Assembly: GCF_010509575.1 (NCBI RefSeq)
Contig: NZ_CP048437.1
Coordinates: 1,612,001-1,676,000, forward strand
Source of the DNA: Faecalibacterium duncaniae
Lineage (GTDB): Bacteria > Bacillota > Clostridia > Oscillospirales > Ruminococcaceae
Length of the DNA: 64,000 nucleotides
Direction of reading: 5' to 3'
In this document: in pieces, positions 9,150-17,798 of the stretch
How positions within the stretch are numbered: position 1 is the first letter of the stretch
Layout: each line of letters starts with the position of its first letter
Translations under genes and position numbers: made by a program
The notes under the pieces: generated by a model
What the model was told of the DNA's origin: nothing
What the model saw: the letters and a program-made list of their open reading frames with translations, nothing else
Database searches by the model: none

Positions 9150-9709
9150 GGCAGGCTCAGTGCGGCAGAAGGATCATACCGGATGCCGCCTGTCAGAAAT
9201 TCAAAGTGCAGGTGTGCCCCGGTGGCACGGCCCGTCTGTCCGGCAGTGCCCAGCCGCTGGCCTGCTGCAACCACCTCCCCGGCCCGGACATAGAGATACT
9301 GCATGTGGGCATAGAGCGTTTCCTGCCCGTCTCCATGGGTCAGCCGGACATAGTTGCCGTAAGCGGCTCCACGCCGGGCGGCGGTCACCACGCCGTCCAG
9401 TGCCGCAAGGACTGGTGTGCCCTCCCCGCAGGCAAGGTCCACGCCCCGGTGGAAGGCTTTTTCCCCGGTAAAGGGATCCTTCCGCCAGCCATAAGGGTCA
9501 GAGACACGCCACGCCGCCGTTTCCAGCGGGAAGCAGAGGATCTGCCCCGGCTTTGCCTGTTTCAGGCTGGCTCCCGCCGGGACATTTTTGCCCGCACAGA
9601 CCGGGAGCACTCTGCCCGCCAGCAGAATGATCAGCAGCACCGTCAGAGCCAGCACCGCCGCCCGTTGATATCGCTTGTGTTTCCCTGCTCGTCCATGTTT
9701 TGCCTGCAT
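9146..9709 (-). CDS. M23 family peptidase with N-terminal membrane anchor (SpoIVFA-like position)
   Basis: This 187-residue protein has a basic N terminus, one transmembrane helix (about 17-31) and an extracellular LytM domain. The zinc ligands H87 and D91 (FHRGVDLA) and H168 with H166 (AHLHFEF), plus H135, are intact, so it should be an active endopeptidase for peptidoglycan cross-bridges or stems. SpoIVFA also has a transmembrane LytM layout but is usually non-catalytic. The ATG at 9709 follows GGAGGG. It is translationally coupled to the M50 protease. Confidence 0.82.
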   Translation of the reverse strand: MQAKHGRAGKHKRYQRAAVLALTVLLIILLAGRVLPVCAGKNVPAGASLKQAKPGQILCFPLETAAWRVSDPYGWRKDPFTGEKAFHRGVDLACGEGTPVLAALDGVVTAARRGAAYGNYVRLTHGDGQETLYAHMQYLYVRAGEVVAAGQRLGTAGQTGRATGAHLHFEFLTGGIRYDPSAALSLP

Positions 9710-9762
9710 CTTTTCGCCCTCCGTTCTGGAAAGTGTATGCAGAAGGAAGATCACTGAGAACC

Positions 9763-9794
9763 AAAACACCCCCTGGGAGTTTTCCCAGAGGGTG
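9763..9794 (-). terminator. Intrinsic terminator after ppk1
   Basis: The minus strand has a 12-bp stem with one G-T pair (CACCCTCTGGGA / TCCCAGGGGGTG), a 4-nt loop, then TTTTGG. It separates ppk1 from the M23/M50 pair. Confidence 0.75.
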
Positions 9795-9806
9795 CTTGTT
9801 CCGTAT

Positions 9807-12128
9807 TTACCGGCGGAGCCAGTCATGGAGCCGCTGGAAGAGGCTGGGGTGGCCGTGCCGTTCCGTGCGATCAACAGCGTGCGGAATGGGTGTACTCTGC
9901 ACAGCCGGAGCAGGTGCTGCTTTCACCGTGGCAGGCTGTTTTGCTGGTTCTGCGGGCTGCTCCGCCACCTGAACCGGCTCCGGTCTCGTTTCGGGCTCAG
10001 ACGGCCGTTCCGATGCCTTTATTTCAGGCTGCTCCGGTTCTGCCGCAGGAGCAGCATCCCGGGCGAGCCAGTCATCCCGGAGCAGATCGTACATGTCCAT
10101 CTGTCCGTTGACAAGGGGCTCACCGGGGGCCGCTTTCACCTTCTGATAGCTGCCGTCTGCCCGCATCTCCCGGGCATTGACGTTATCCCGCAGCTGCAGC
10201 TGCAGGATATTGCTCAGCTTCTGGATGAGGACAGGGTCCTCCACCCGGACACCAACCTCCACGCGGCACTCCGTATTGCGGGTGAGGAAATCGCCGGAGG
10301 CGATATAGATGCGGGTGGTCACGCCATCGTAGAAGCTGTAGATGCGGCCATGCTCAAGGTAGCGGCCCACCAGACTGCGGATATGCAGGTTCTCGGTCTT
10401 ACCCGGCACCTCGGCGCGGACACAGCAGATGCCGCGCACGATCATATCGATGCGGACCCCCGCACAGCTGGCTTCTTCAAGTTTCAGGATGATATCCCGA
10501 TCCGAGATGGAGTTGTTTTTCAGGATCATGGATGCCGGGCGGCCCAGCTTGGCGGCATTGATGACCCGGTCCATCTCGTCCAGCAGCACGCTCTTGAAGC
10601 GTAGAGGAGCCACCAGCATCTTCTCGGTGGTCTCCGTCAGCTTCTGCACGGCAAGGTTCTGGAACACGTTGGAGGCTTCCTCACCGATGCCCAGATCTGC
10701 CGTGATGAACGAATAATCGGTATAGAGCTCGCTGGTCTTTTCGTTGTAGTTGCCGGTGCCGATCTGGGTGATATAGCTGTATCCCTGCGGGCCCTTTTTT
10801 GTGATGAGGGTCAGCTTGGAATGTACCTTGTAATCATCAAAGCCATAGAGAATGGTACAGCCAGCCTCTTCCAGCTGCTTGGACCAGTCGATGTTGTTCT
10901 GCTCGTCAAAGCGGGCACGCAGCTCTACCAGAGCCACCACTTCCTTGCCGTTTTCGGCGGCTTCGATCAGGGCCTGCACGATCTGGGATTCCCGCGCCAT
11001 CCGGTAAAGGGTCATCTTAATGGAGATGACCTCCGGATCCCGCGCAGCCTTTTTCAGCATCGCGATGAAGGGACGGATGGACTGATACGGATAACTGAGC
11101 AGGACATCGTGTTTTTCTACCTCAGCGGCAAGGTCATAATCCTGGGGCGGCAGCATGGGCCGGGCCGAGGGATAGAACAGCTCCGGGTTGCCCTCGGCCT
11201 CCATTTTACCGGTGAGCTTGTAGAAGAAGCTCAGATCCAGTGGGCTCTTCTGGGCAAACACCCGCTTATGGCTCAACTCTAATTTATCGCAGAGGAGACG
11301 CAGGATCTCCTGCGGAGCCGTGGGAGTTACCTGCAGGCGGACAGCGGCCAGCTTGCGGCGGCGCTTGAGCAGGTCGGCCATGATCTCGCGGTAATCGATA
11401 TCATGGTCCATCATGCCCTCTTTTACATCAATGTCGGCGTTGCGGGTGACGCGGAACAGGCACTTTTCCTGCACGGCATCCTTGCCGAAGATGAGGGACG
11501 CATAGTGCAGCACCAGTTCCTCTGTCAGGGCAAACTCGGTCTTTCCCTCCCGGCGCACCAGGATCAGCCGCTCCATCTGGCTGGAGATAGGGATCATGCC
11601 AAGGCTCTGGCCCTCTTTCTCCTTGAGCAGAGCACCGAGGTAGATCTCCTTATTGCGCAGGAACGGGAACGGGTGGCGGTTGTCCACGATCTGCGGGCTG
11701 AGGATGGGGAACAGCTCGTTCTGGAAGTACTTTTTCCAGAAGCGCTCCTGCTCCTTATCCATCCCATCGAAATCCACTTTTTTATAGCCGCAGGCATCCA
11801 GATTTTCCAGCGCCTTCTCGTAGTATTTATCGCAGTCCTCCTGCAGATGGGCAGCCTTGGGCATGATGGCGTTCAGCTGTTCCTCGGCCGTCATGTTGGT
11901 CTTGTTCTCACGCTTGTCTTTGTCCTTCTGACTGCGTGCAAGGTTGGCGCGCTCCTGCAGAGAGCCCACACGCACCATGAAAAATTCATCCAGATTGGAG
12001 CCATAAATGGCAAGGAATTTCACCTGCTCCGCCAGCGGGACATTCTTGTCCTTGCCCAGCACCAGCACACGGCGGTTAAAGTCCAGCCAGCTGAGTTCAC
12101 GGTTGATGAAGATCGTATCCTCTTTCAT
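9807..12128 (-). CDS. ppk1: Polyphosphate kinase 1 with extended acidic/proline-rich tail
   Basis: It reversibly makes inorganic polyphosphate from ATP. The 773-residue protein has the N-domain FINRELSWLDFNRRVL and IYGSNLDEFFMVRVG. The two PLD-like phosphorylation segments, with their histidines, are KVHSKLTLITK and EHGRIYSFYDG, followed by ASGDFLTRNTECRVEVG. After about residue 690 there is an unusual tail of roughly 80 residues rich in Pro, Ala and Glu, ending in a basic segment PSLFQRLHDWLRR. The catalytic assignment is secure; the tail's role is unknown. Confidence 0.95.
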   Translation of the reverse strand: MKEDTIFINRELSWLDFNRRVLVLGKDKNVPLAEQVKFLAIYGSNLDEFFMVRVGSLQERANLARSQKDKDKRENKTNMTAEEQLNAIMPKAAHLQEDCDKYYEKALENLDACGYKKVDFDGMDKEQERFWKKYFQNELFPILSPQIVDNRHPFPFLRNKEIYLGALLKEKEGQSLGMIPISSQMERLILVRREGKTEFALTEELVLHYASLIFGKDAVQEKCLFRVTRNADIDVKEGMMDHDIDYREIMADLLKRRRKLAAVRLQVTPTAPQEILRLLCDKLELSHKRVFAQKSPLDLSFFYKLTGKMEAEGNPELFYPSARPMLPPQDYDLAAEVEKHDVLLSYPYQSIRPFIAMLKKAARDPEVISIKMTLYRMARESQIVQALIEAAENGKEVVALVELRARFDEQNNIDWSKQLEEAGCTILYGFDDYKVHSKLTLITKKGPQGYSYITQIGTGNYNEKTSELYTDYSFITADLGIGEEASNVFQNLAVQKLTETTEKMLVAPLRFKSVLLDEMDRVINAAKLGRPASMILKNNSISDRDIILKLEEASCAGVRIDMIVRGICCVRAEVPGKTENLHIRSLVGRYLEHGRIYSFYDGVTTRIYIASGDFLTRNTECRVEVGVRVEDPVLIQKLSNILQLQLRDNVNAREMRADGSYQKVKAAPGEPLVNGQMDMYDLLRDDWLARDAAPAAEPEQPEIKASERPSEPETRPEPVQVAEQPAEPAKQPATVKAAPAPAVQSTPIPHAVDRTERHGHPSLFQRLHDWLRR

Positions 12129-12176
12129 AGTAGTTTACTCCCTTTTTCCCTGACCTGCGGCTTTCGCCGCAGCGCT

Positions 12177-12527
12177 TCAGCTCACGTAAGCAAGCCCATC
12201 CCACTCTTCCACCACCGCTTCTGTCAGGCCGGGCACGGCGGCGGCCTCTTCCACCGCGGCAAAGCGCCCATATTGCTCCCGGTATTCGATGATGGCCTGG
12301 GCGCGCTGTTCCCCCACCCCCGGCAGGGTGCAGAGAACGTCCTGCCCGGCGGTGTTCAGATCGACCCGCGCCAGCTGGATGAGCGGTGTTTCACTCCCGG
12401 CTGCACGGCCCGGCCCTGTCTGCCGCGGAACGGCAAACCCAAACGCCAGCGCGACGCACACCGCGCAGACAAGGGCCGCTGTCCACAGAAATCTCTGTTC
12501 TGTTTTTGTGAGACTGGCTTTCTTCAT
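12177..12527 (-). CDS. ComEA-like helix-hairpin-helix protein
   Basis: This 116-residue protein has an N-terminal transmembrane helix (about 12-32) and a C-terminal double HhH DNA-binding domain. The segment VDLNTAGQDVLCTLPGVGEQRAQAIIEYR is characteristic of ComEA, the receptor that binds incoming DNA outside the membrane. The SLBB-type middle domain of full ComEA is absent. No Shine-Dalgarno precedes the only in-frame ATG, so translation initiation is unusual or the start is misjudged. comEC is not in this window. Confidence 0.8.
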   Translation of the reverse strand: MKKASLTKTEQRFLWTAALVCAVCVALAFGFAVPRQTGPGRAAGSETPLIQLARVDLNTAGQDVLCTLPGVGEQRAQAIIEYREQYGRFAAVEEAAAVPGLTEAVVEEWDGLAYVS

Positions 12528-12549
12528 CCCATTGTACCCGACTTTCTCT

Positions 12550-12589
12550 AAAAAAGAAAGCCCTCTGCGGAGAATTTGCAGAGAGCTTT
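12550..12589 (-). terminator. Intrinsic terminator after the HAD-like gene
   Basis: The minus strand forms AAAGCTCTCTGC / GCAGAGGGCTTT followed by TTTCTTTTTT. It ends the lspA-rluD-HAD transcript before comEA. Confidence 0.8.
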
Positions 12590-12598
12590 ACAATGTTT

Positions 12599-13435
12599 TT
12601 ACGCAGAAGTTTCCGCACGGCGCACCATGCCGTACAAAAGCTCTGCCGCTGCACCGGCATCGTGGTCGGTCAGGGTCATCCGGTTGGCGGCAAGGCGCAG
12701 TTCAGGCGCGGCATCCGCAGGCACAACGCTCTCCCCCGCCAGATGGACAAGGTCGAGCATCTGGGTGCAGCCGGCCAGCACCGTCAGCTGCTCGGCGGCA
12801 TAGCCGGAGGGAGGGCAGACGGCGTTGAGCATGGCACTGCCTGAGACAAGGCCCGGGGTAAGCACCAGCGTATCCGGTGCAAGGCGCTCCGCATGCAGGA
12901 AGGCTGCCGCGTCCCCCAGCGCCTTTTGCAGCGTGGGCAGAATGGGCATCTGCTTTTTGTCCTGATAGAAAAGGATGCGCAGAACGTCCTCGCCCTTGAC
13001 ATCTGCGGCGTTGCTCAGCACAAAGGGAGTCCACTCCTGCTTGAGGTGGAACACCAGCCCCTCGCTCATCCGCACAGCGCGGGTGGAGCCATCGCGCATC
13101 TGCAGGGCAATGCCAACGCCGGACAGGGAGGGCAGCATCTTCAGGACAGACTCCTCCATCCCCTCAAAGCTGCACAGCGCGGTGCCGGAGCCCTCCGAAA
13201 AGTTGTAGGCCAGTGTGCCGCCGCAGACCAGTGCGGGCGCACTGAGCCGCACCCCGCCCAACAGAGAGCGGACCGCCCGGGGCGAGCGCTGAGAGAAAAC
13301 GGTCAGCCTGCCGCCCCTGCTGGCAAAAAGCTGCAGCACGTCCCGCTGGAGCTGGGGCAGATTGCCTGCGGCATCCAGCAGCAGGCTGTCCAGATCACAG
13401 AGGACTAAGGTCTGGTCAATGGTCGTCTCTTTCAT
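12599..13435 (-). CDS. HAD-superfamily protein with degenerate catalytic loop
   Basis: This 278-residue protein resembles Cof-type HAD phosphatases. Motif I is present as CDLDSLLLD (D14, D16), and a Cof-like C2 cap and the AAELL ending follow. The motif that normally reads GDxxND is replaced by AGCTQMLD, so the Mg-binding acids are missing and phosphatase activity is doubtful. It overlaps rluD by 4 nt. Either it is a non-catalytic relative that binds a ligand or it is decaying. Family confidence is moderate to good. Confidence 0.72.
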   Translation of the reverse strand: MKETTIDQTLVLCDLDSLLLDAAGNLPQLQRDVLQLFASRGGRLTVFSQRSPRAVRSLLGGVRLSAPALVCGGTLAYNFSEGSGTALCSFEGMEESVLKMLPSLSGVGIALQMRDGSTRAVRMSEGLVFHLKQEWTPFVLSNAADVKGEDVLRILFYQDKKQMPILPTLQKALGDAAAFLHAERLAPDTLVLTPGLVSGSAMLNAVCPPSGYAAEQLTVLAGCTQMLDLVHLAGESVVPADAAPELRLAANRMTLTDHDAGAAAELLYGMVRRAETSA

Positions 13436-14376
13436 AGGGTATTTCCTCCTGTGCGCTGACGGAGCGTGGTCAAGAAGCGGGTGAAGTAATCCGGCAGCTC
13501 AGAATCGAACCGCAGGTGTTCCCCCGTGATGGGGTGAATAAACCCCAGCGTTTTTGCATGCAGGCACTGCCCATGCAGGCTGGTGATGCAGTTGTGGGGG
13601 CCGTACACCGGGTCACCCGCCACCGGGTGGTGGATGGAAGCCATGTGAACGCGGATCTGGTGGGTACGGCCCGTTTTCAGGCGGCACTCCAGCATCGTGA
13701 ACTCGCCCAGCCGTTCCAACACCTTGTAGCCGGTATAGGCATACTTTGTGTGGGGCTCACTGGCCGGATAGACCGCCATCTTCTTGCGGTCGGTCTTGCT
13801 GCGGCCCAGGTTGCTCTCCACAAAGCCCTCATCCTGGGCAAAGCCGCCATAGACGATGGTATTGTAGGCCCGCTCCACGCTGTGCACTGCCATCTGCTGG
13901 GAAAGGCCGATGTGGGTTGCATCATCCTTTGCCACCACCAGCAGACCGCTGGTGTCCTTATCGACGCGGTGGACGATGCCGGGCCGGATCTCGCCGCCAA
14001 TGCCGGAAAGGCTGCCCTTGCAGTGCCAGAGCAGAGCGTTGACCAGGGTGCCGTCCGGGTTGCCGGGAGCCGGATGGACGACCATCCCTTTGGGCTTGTT
14101 GACCACCAGAAGGTGCGCATCCTCATAGATGATGTCCAGCGGGATCTCCTGCGGCACAGCCTCGATGGGCTTTGCATCGGGGATCTCCAGCAGGATGATA
14201 TCCCCTGCCTTGAGCTTCAGGCTCTTGGCCGGGGCCTTGCCGTTGCAGAGCACATGACCCTCAGCCACTAGGCCCTGCAGGGCGCTGCGGGAAAGGCCGG
14301 TGTCCTCGCCGCTCAGAAAGCGATCGATGCGCTGGCCTGCGCCCTCGGCTTCCACGATATATTCACGCTGCTCCAT
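13432..14376 (-). CDS. RluA/RluD family 23S rRNA pseudouridine synthase
   Basis: It isomerises uridine to pseudouridine in RNA, probably the RluD-type site in 23S rRNA helix 69. The 314-residue protein has an N-terminal S4 domain (RIDRFLSGED...SRSALQGLV) and the catalytic HRVDKDTSGLLVVAK with D139. GRTHQIRVHMASIHHPVAGDPVYG is the conserved distal motif. It sits between lspA and the HAD-like gene and overlaps the latter. The exact target uridine cannot be read from the sequence. Confidence 0.93.
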   Translation of the reverse strand: MEQREYIVEAEGAGQRIDRFLSGEDTGLSRSALQGLVAEGHVLCNGKAPAKSLKLKAGDIILLEIPDAKPIEAVPQEIPLDIIYEDAHLLVVNKPKGMVVHPAPGNPDGTLVNALLWHCKGSLSGIGGEIRPGIVHRVDKDTSGLLVVAKDDATHIGLSQQMAVHSVERAYNTIVYGGFAQDEGFVESNLGRSKTDRKKMAVYPASEPHTKYAYTGYKVLERLGEFTMLECRLKTGRTHQIRVHMASIHHPVAGDPVYGPHNCITSLHGQCLHAKTLGFIHPITGEHLRFDSELPDYFTRFLTTLRQRTGGNTL

Positions 14377-14379
14377 GGC

Positions 14380-14865
14380 TTACTGCTCCTTCGGGCCCTT
14401 TTTCGTATCCTCGTGCAGCTCCTCCAGGAAAATGACCAGCACCCAGAGTGCCACACCAACGCAGACACAGATATCTGCAAAATTGAACACCGCAAACCGC
14501 ATGAACAGCAGGTTGATGTAATCCACCACCTCGCCGTTCAGCACACGGTCGATCAGGTTGCCGATGCCGCCGCCCAGCACCAGAATGAGTGCGGCCTGCT
14601 GCAGACGGTTGTTCCGGCTGCGGAAGAACAGCCAATAAGCAACCAGCAGCAATGCTGCGCTGGTTGCAACGATCAAAAACAACTGCTTGCCGCTGAGCAG
14701 GCTGAATGCCATGCCCTGGTTGAGCACGAACCGCAGCTCCACCACATGGGGGATCAGCGGCATTGCGCCCACCGGCTGCAAAGCGCTGACAGCCCAGAAC
14801 TTGATGGCCTGATCGAGGCCGACCAGCGCCGCAACGCACAGCAGATTGAAGATCACAAATGCCAT
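14380..14865 (-). CDS. lspA: Lipoprotein signal peptidase
   Basis: This aspartyl protease cleaves prolipoproteins after lipidation. The 161-residue protein has four predicted transmembrane helices and the conserved aspartates in GNLIDR, EVVDY and FNFAD. The ATG at 14865 follows GGGAG; longer in-frame starts would add a non-family arginine-rich stretch. It follows the ileS terminator and is 3 nt from rluD, giving an lspA-rluD-HAD unit. The binding protein of the nan operon would be among its substrates. Confidence 0.93.
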   Translation of the reverse strand: MAFVIFNLLCVAALVGLDQAIKFWAVSALQPVGAMPLIPHVVELRFVLNQGMAFSLLSGKQLFLIVATSAALLLVAYWLFFRSRNNRLQQAALILVLGGGIGNLIDRVLNGEVVDYINLLFMRFAVFNFADICVCVGVALWVLVIFLEELHEDTKKGPKEQ

Positions 14866-14910
14866 AAAAATACTCCCAACGGCGGCATGCTGCCGCCTGT
14901 GTTCTGATAC

Positions 14911-14946
14911 CAAAAAGCGGCGCTCCCTGCTCGAAAGGAGCGCCGC
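14911..14946 (-). terminator. Intrinsic terminator after ileS
   Basis: A perfect 10-bp GC stem (GCGGCGCTCC / GGAGCGCCGC) with a 10-nt loop is followed on the minus strand by TTTTTG. It lies between ileS and lspA. Confidence 0.85.
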
Positions 14947-14966
14947 AGCGTTTATTTCAGGAAGGC

Positions 14967-17759
14967 TTATGCTTCCACCACGCTTGCGCAGCGTGCGCAG
15001 AGGGTGGGATGTGCGGCGTGGGTGCCGATGTCCGCGGAATACTTCCAGCAGCGCTCGCACTTTTCGCCGGTGGCATGTGCAGCAGCAACGCCCAGGCCCT
15101 CAACAGCGGAGGCGGAACCACCCTCGCCCTTGACCAGTTCCACATGGGAAACGATCATCAGGTCAGCCAGCTCGTCCATGGGAATGCTGTTCAGCAGGTC
15201 ATAGACGGCATCATTGCAGTACAGGGTAACGGAAGCTTCCAGAGAAGCACCGATGGTCTTTTCTGCACGGGCCTGCTCCAGCACCTTCTTGACCTCGTCA
15301 CGGACAGCAATGAGCTGTGCCCACTTGGCCTTGAAGGCATCGTCTGCAGCGTACTGGCCTGCCTTGGGCATTGCCTCGAACACAACGTACTTGTTCATGC
15401 CTTCGGTCTTGGGCAGGAAGTCCCAGATCTCCTGGCTGGTGAAGCAGAGGATGGGGGCAATGATCTTGTCCAGTGCGACCAGGATCTTGTACATGGTGGT
15501 CTGGGCAGCCTTGCGGCCCACACCGTTGGTGCAGTACAGGCGGTCTTTCGTCACATCCAGATAGAAGTTGGACATGGCAACAACGCAGAAGTTGTAGACG
15601 GCGTGATAGACCTTGTTGAAGTCATACACATCGTAGCCGGCCTTGGCATTCACGATCAGGTCATCCAGAGCGGCCAGTGCCCAGCGGTCGATCTCCTGCA
15701 GCTGGTCATCCGCCACACAATCGGTGTTGGGGTCAAAGCCATCCAGATTGCCCAGAATGAAGCGGGCGGTGTTACGGATCTTGCGGTAAGCCTCGCTCAG
15801 CTGCTTGAAGATATTCTTACCGGCGCGCACATCCACGGTGTAGTCGGAAGAAGCGACCCACAGGCGGATGATATCCGCACCGTAGTCCTTGATGATCTCG
15901 CTGGGCTCCACGCCGTTGCCGGCGCTCTTGTGCATCTGCTTGCCCTGCTCGTCCACGACCCAGCCGTGGCACAGAACGGACTTATAAGGTGCGCAGCCCT
16001 TGGCAGCCACGCTGGTCAGCAGGCTGGACTGGAACCAGCCGCGGAACTGGTCGCCGCCCTCCATATACATGTCGGCCGGGAAGCGCAGCTCCGGGCGCTC
16101 CTCCAGAACGGCAGCGTGGGTGGAACCGGAATCGAACCAGACATCCATGATGTCGGTATCCTTGGTCCACTCGGAAGCGCCGCACTTCTCGCAGACTTCA
16201 CCTGCGGGGATGATCTGCTCTGCCTCATACTTGTACCAGGCATCGGAGCCCTCCTTGCGGAACAGCTCGCTGACAGCCTTGATGGTGGCATCGGTGATGT
16301 GGTAAGCGCCGCACTTCTTGCAGTAGAAAGCCGGGATGGGCACGCCCCAGGTACGCTGACGGCTGATGCACCAGTCGTTGCGGTCGCGGACCATGCCCTT
16401 CATGCGGTCGTGGCCCCAGTCAGGCATCCACTTCACGGTGTCGATGGCCTTGTAGACATCGTCACGGAACTTGGCAACAGAGCAGAACCACTGCTCGGTG
16501 GCACGGAAGATGATGGGGTTGTGGCAGCGCCAGCAGTGGGGGTACTGATGCTTGATGTGCACCTGACCCATGATGACACCGGCTTCGGTCAGGTCGGCCA
16601 GAATGGTCTTGTTGGCAGCCCAGACACGCTGACCTGCGTACTTACCGGCCAGCTCCGTCAGGCAGCCGCCGTCGTCCACAGGAACAGTGATGGGCACGTT
16701 GTACTTCTGAGAAACATTGAAGTCATCCACGCCGTGGCCGCCTGCGGTGTGGACGCAGCCGGAACCGCTTTCCAGCGTGACATGGTCACCCAGGATGACA
16801 GTACCCTCCTTGGGCAGGTAGACGTGATGATAGCGCATCAGCTCGAACTCAGCGCCGGAAACAGGTTCGCCCACGATCTCGTAGTTCTCAATATGGCAGG
16901 CATCCATCACGCTCTTGACCAGCTCGGTGGCCATGATATGGTACTCCTCGCCGATCTTGACAAAGGAATACTCAAAGGCACCGTTCAGGCAGATGGCCTC
17001 GTTGGCGGGCAGGGTCCAGGTGGTGGTGGTCCAGATCACGAAGTAGGTCTTATCCATCGGGATGCCGTGCTTTGCCAGCACGCCGTTGGGGTCCTGAGAA
17101 ACGTGGAAGCGGACGAAGATGGAATCGCAGTCGTCCTCACCGTACTCGATCTCGGCCTCAGCCAGAGCGGTGCGGCAGTCGGGGCACCAGTACACAGGCT
17201 TCAGGCCCTTGTAGATGTAGCCCTTCTTGGCCATCTCGCCAAAAATCTCGATCTGGCGGGCCTCGAACTCAGGCTTCAGGGTCAGGTAGGGGTGCTCAAA
17301 GTCACCGATAACACCCAGACGCTTGAACTGGTCGCTCATAATGTCGATATGCTCGGTGGCGAACTTTTCGCAGATCTGGCGCAGCTCCAGCTTGGAGATG
17401 TCCTTCTTCTTCTCGCCCAGAGAGGACAGAGCCTTCAGCTCAATGGGCAGGCCGTGGGTATCAAAGCCGGGCACATAGGGAGCCTGGAAGCCCTCCATGT
17501 TCTTGTCGCGGATGATGATATCCTTGATGATCTTGTTCAGGGCGGTGCCCATGTGGATGTTGCCGTTTGCATACGGAGGGCCGTCGTGCAGGACAAACTT
17601 GGGCTTGCCGTCGTTGTGCTTGATCAGGTTGTTGTACAGGTCGTTCTTCTCCCAATCCTCCAGCATGGCGGGCTCCTTCTTGGGCAGACCGGCACGCATC
17701 TCAAACAGAGTCTTGGGCAGATTCAGGGTACTGTCGTACTGAGACTTATTCTTAGCCAA
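14967..17759 (-). CDS. ileS: Isoleucyl-tRNA synthetase
   Basis: This class I synthetase charges tRNA-Ile. The 930-residue protein has the HIGH-equivalent HMGT at 69-72 (PPYANGNIHMGTA), the KMSKS-equivalent QMHKSAGNG, and a C-terminal zinc finger CERCWKY...CARC. The start is TTG, preceded by GAGGAG at about 10 nt; no in-frame ATG gives the family N terminus. Only 39 nt separate it from divIVA, so there is no room for a T-box. Isoleucine control, if any, must act further upstream. Confidence 0.96.
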   Translation of the reverse strand: MAKNKSQYDSTLNLPKTLFEMRAGLPKKEPAMLEDWEKNDLYNNLIKHNDGKPKFVLHDGPPYANGNIHMGTALNKIIKDIIIRDKNMEGFQAPYVPGFDTHGLPIELKALSSLGEKKKDISKLELRQICEKFATEHIDIMSDQFKRLGVIGDFEHPYLTLKPEFEARQIEIFGEMAKKGYIYKGLKPVYWCPDCRTALAEAEIEYGEDDCDSIFVRFHVSQDPNGVLAKHGIPMDKTYFVIWTTTTWTLPANEAICLNGAFEYSFVKIGEEYHIMATELVKSVMDACHIENYEIVGEPVSGAEFELMRYHHVYLPKEGTVILGDHVTLESGSGCVHTAGGHGVDDFNVSQKYNVPITVPVDDGGCLTELAGKYAGQRVWAANKTILADLTEAGVIMGQVHIKHQYPHCWRCHNPIIFRATEQWFCSVAKFRDDVYKAIDTVKWMPDWGHDRMKGMVRDRNDWCISRQRTWGVPIPAFYCKKCGAYHITDATIKAVSELFRKEGSDAWYKYEAEQIIPAGEVCEKCGASEWTKDTDIMDVWFDSGSTHAAVLEERPELRFPADMYMEGGDQFRGWFQSSLLTSVAAKGCAPYKSVLCHGWVVDEQGKQMHKSAGNGVEPSEIIKDYGADIIRLWVASSDYTVDVRAGKNIFKQLSEAYRKIRNTARFILGNLDGFDPNTDCVADDQLQEIDRWALAALDDLIVNAKAGYDVYDFNKVYHAVYNFCVVAMSNFYLDVTKDRLYCTNGVGRKAAQTTMYKILVALDKIIAPILCFTSQEIWDFLPKTEGMNKYVVFEAMPKAGQYAADDAFKAKWAQLIAVRDEVKKVLEQARAEKTIGASLEASVTLYCNDAVYDLLNSIPMDELADLMIVSHVELVKGEGGSASAVEGLGVAAAHATGEKCERCWKYSADIGTHAAHPTLCARCASVVEA

Positions 17760-17798
17760 TGGTTACACACTCCTCTAATTTACTAAAACGCTTTGGAA

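Noticed and set aside
12531..12536. TACAAT just upstream of the comEA-like start as a leaderless promoter
   Set aside because: No -35 at proper spacing (TTTCTT only), and the predicted start site would fall at or after the ATG.
15009..17786. A 925-codon open frame on the plus strand opposite ileS
   Set aside because: It is the exact antisense of a well-supported ileS. Low stop frequency in GC-rich codon-biased DNA explains it, and its product has no recognisable domain.
17760..17798. T-box leader for ileS
   Set aside because: Only 39 nt separate divIVA and ileS, far too short for a T-box.
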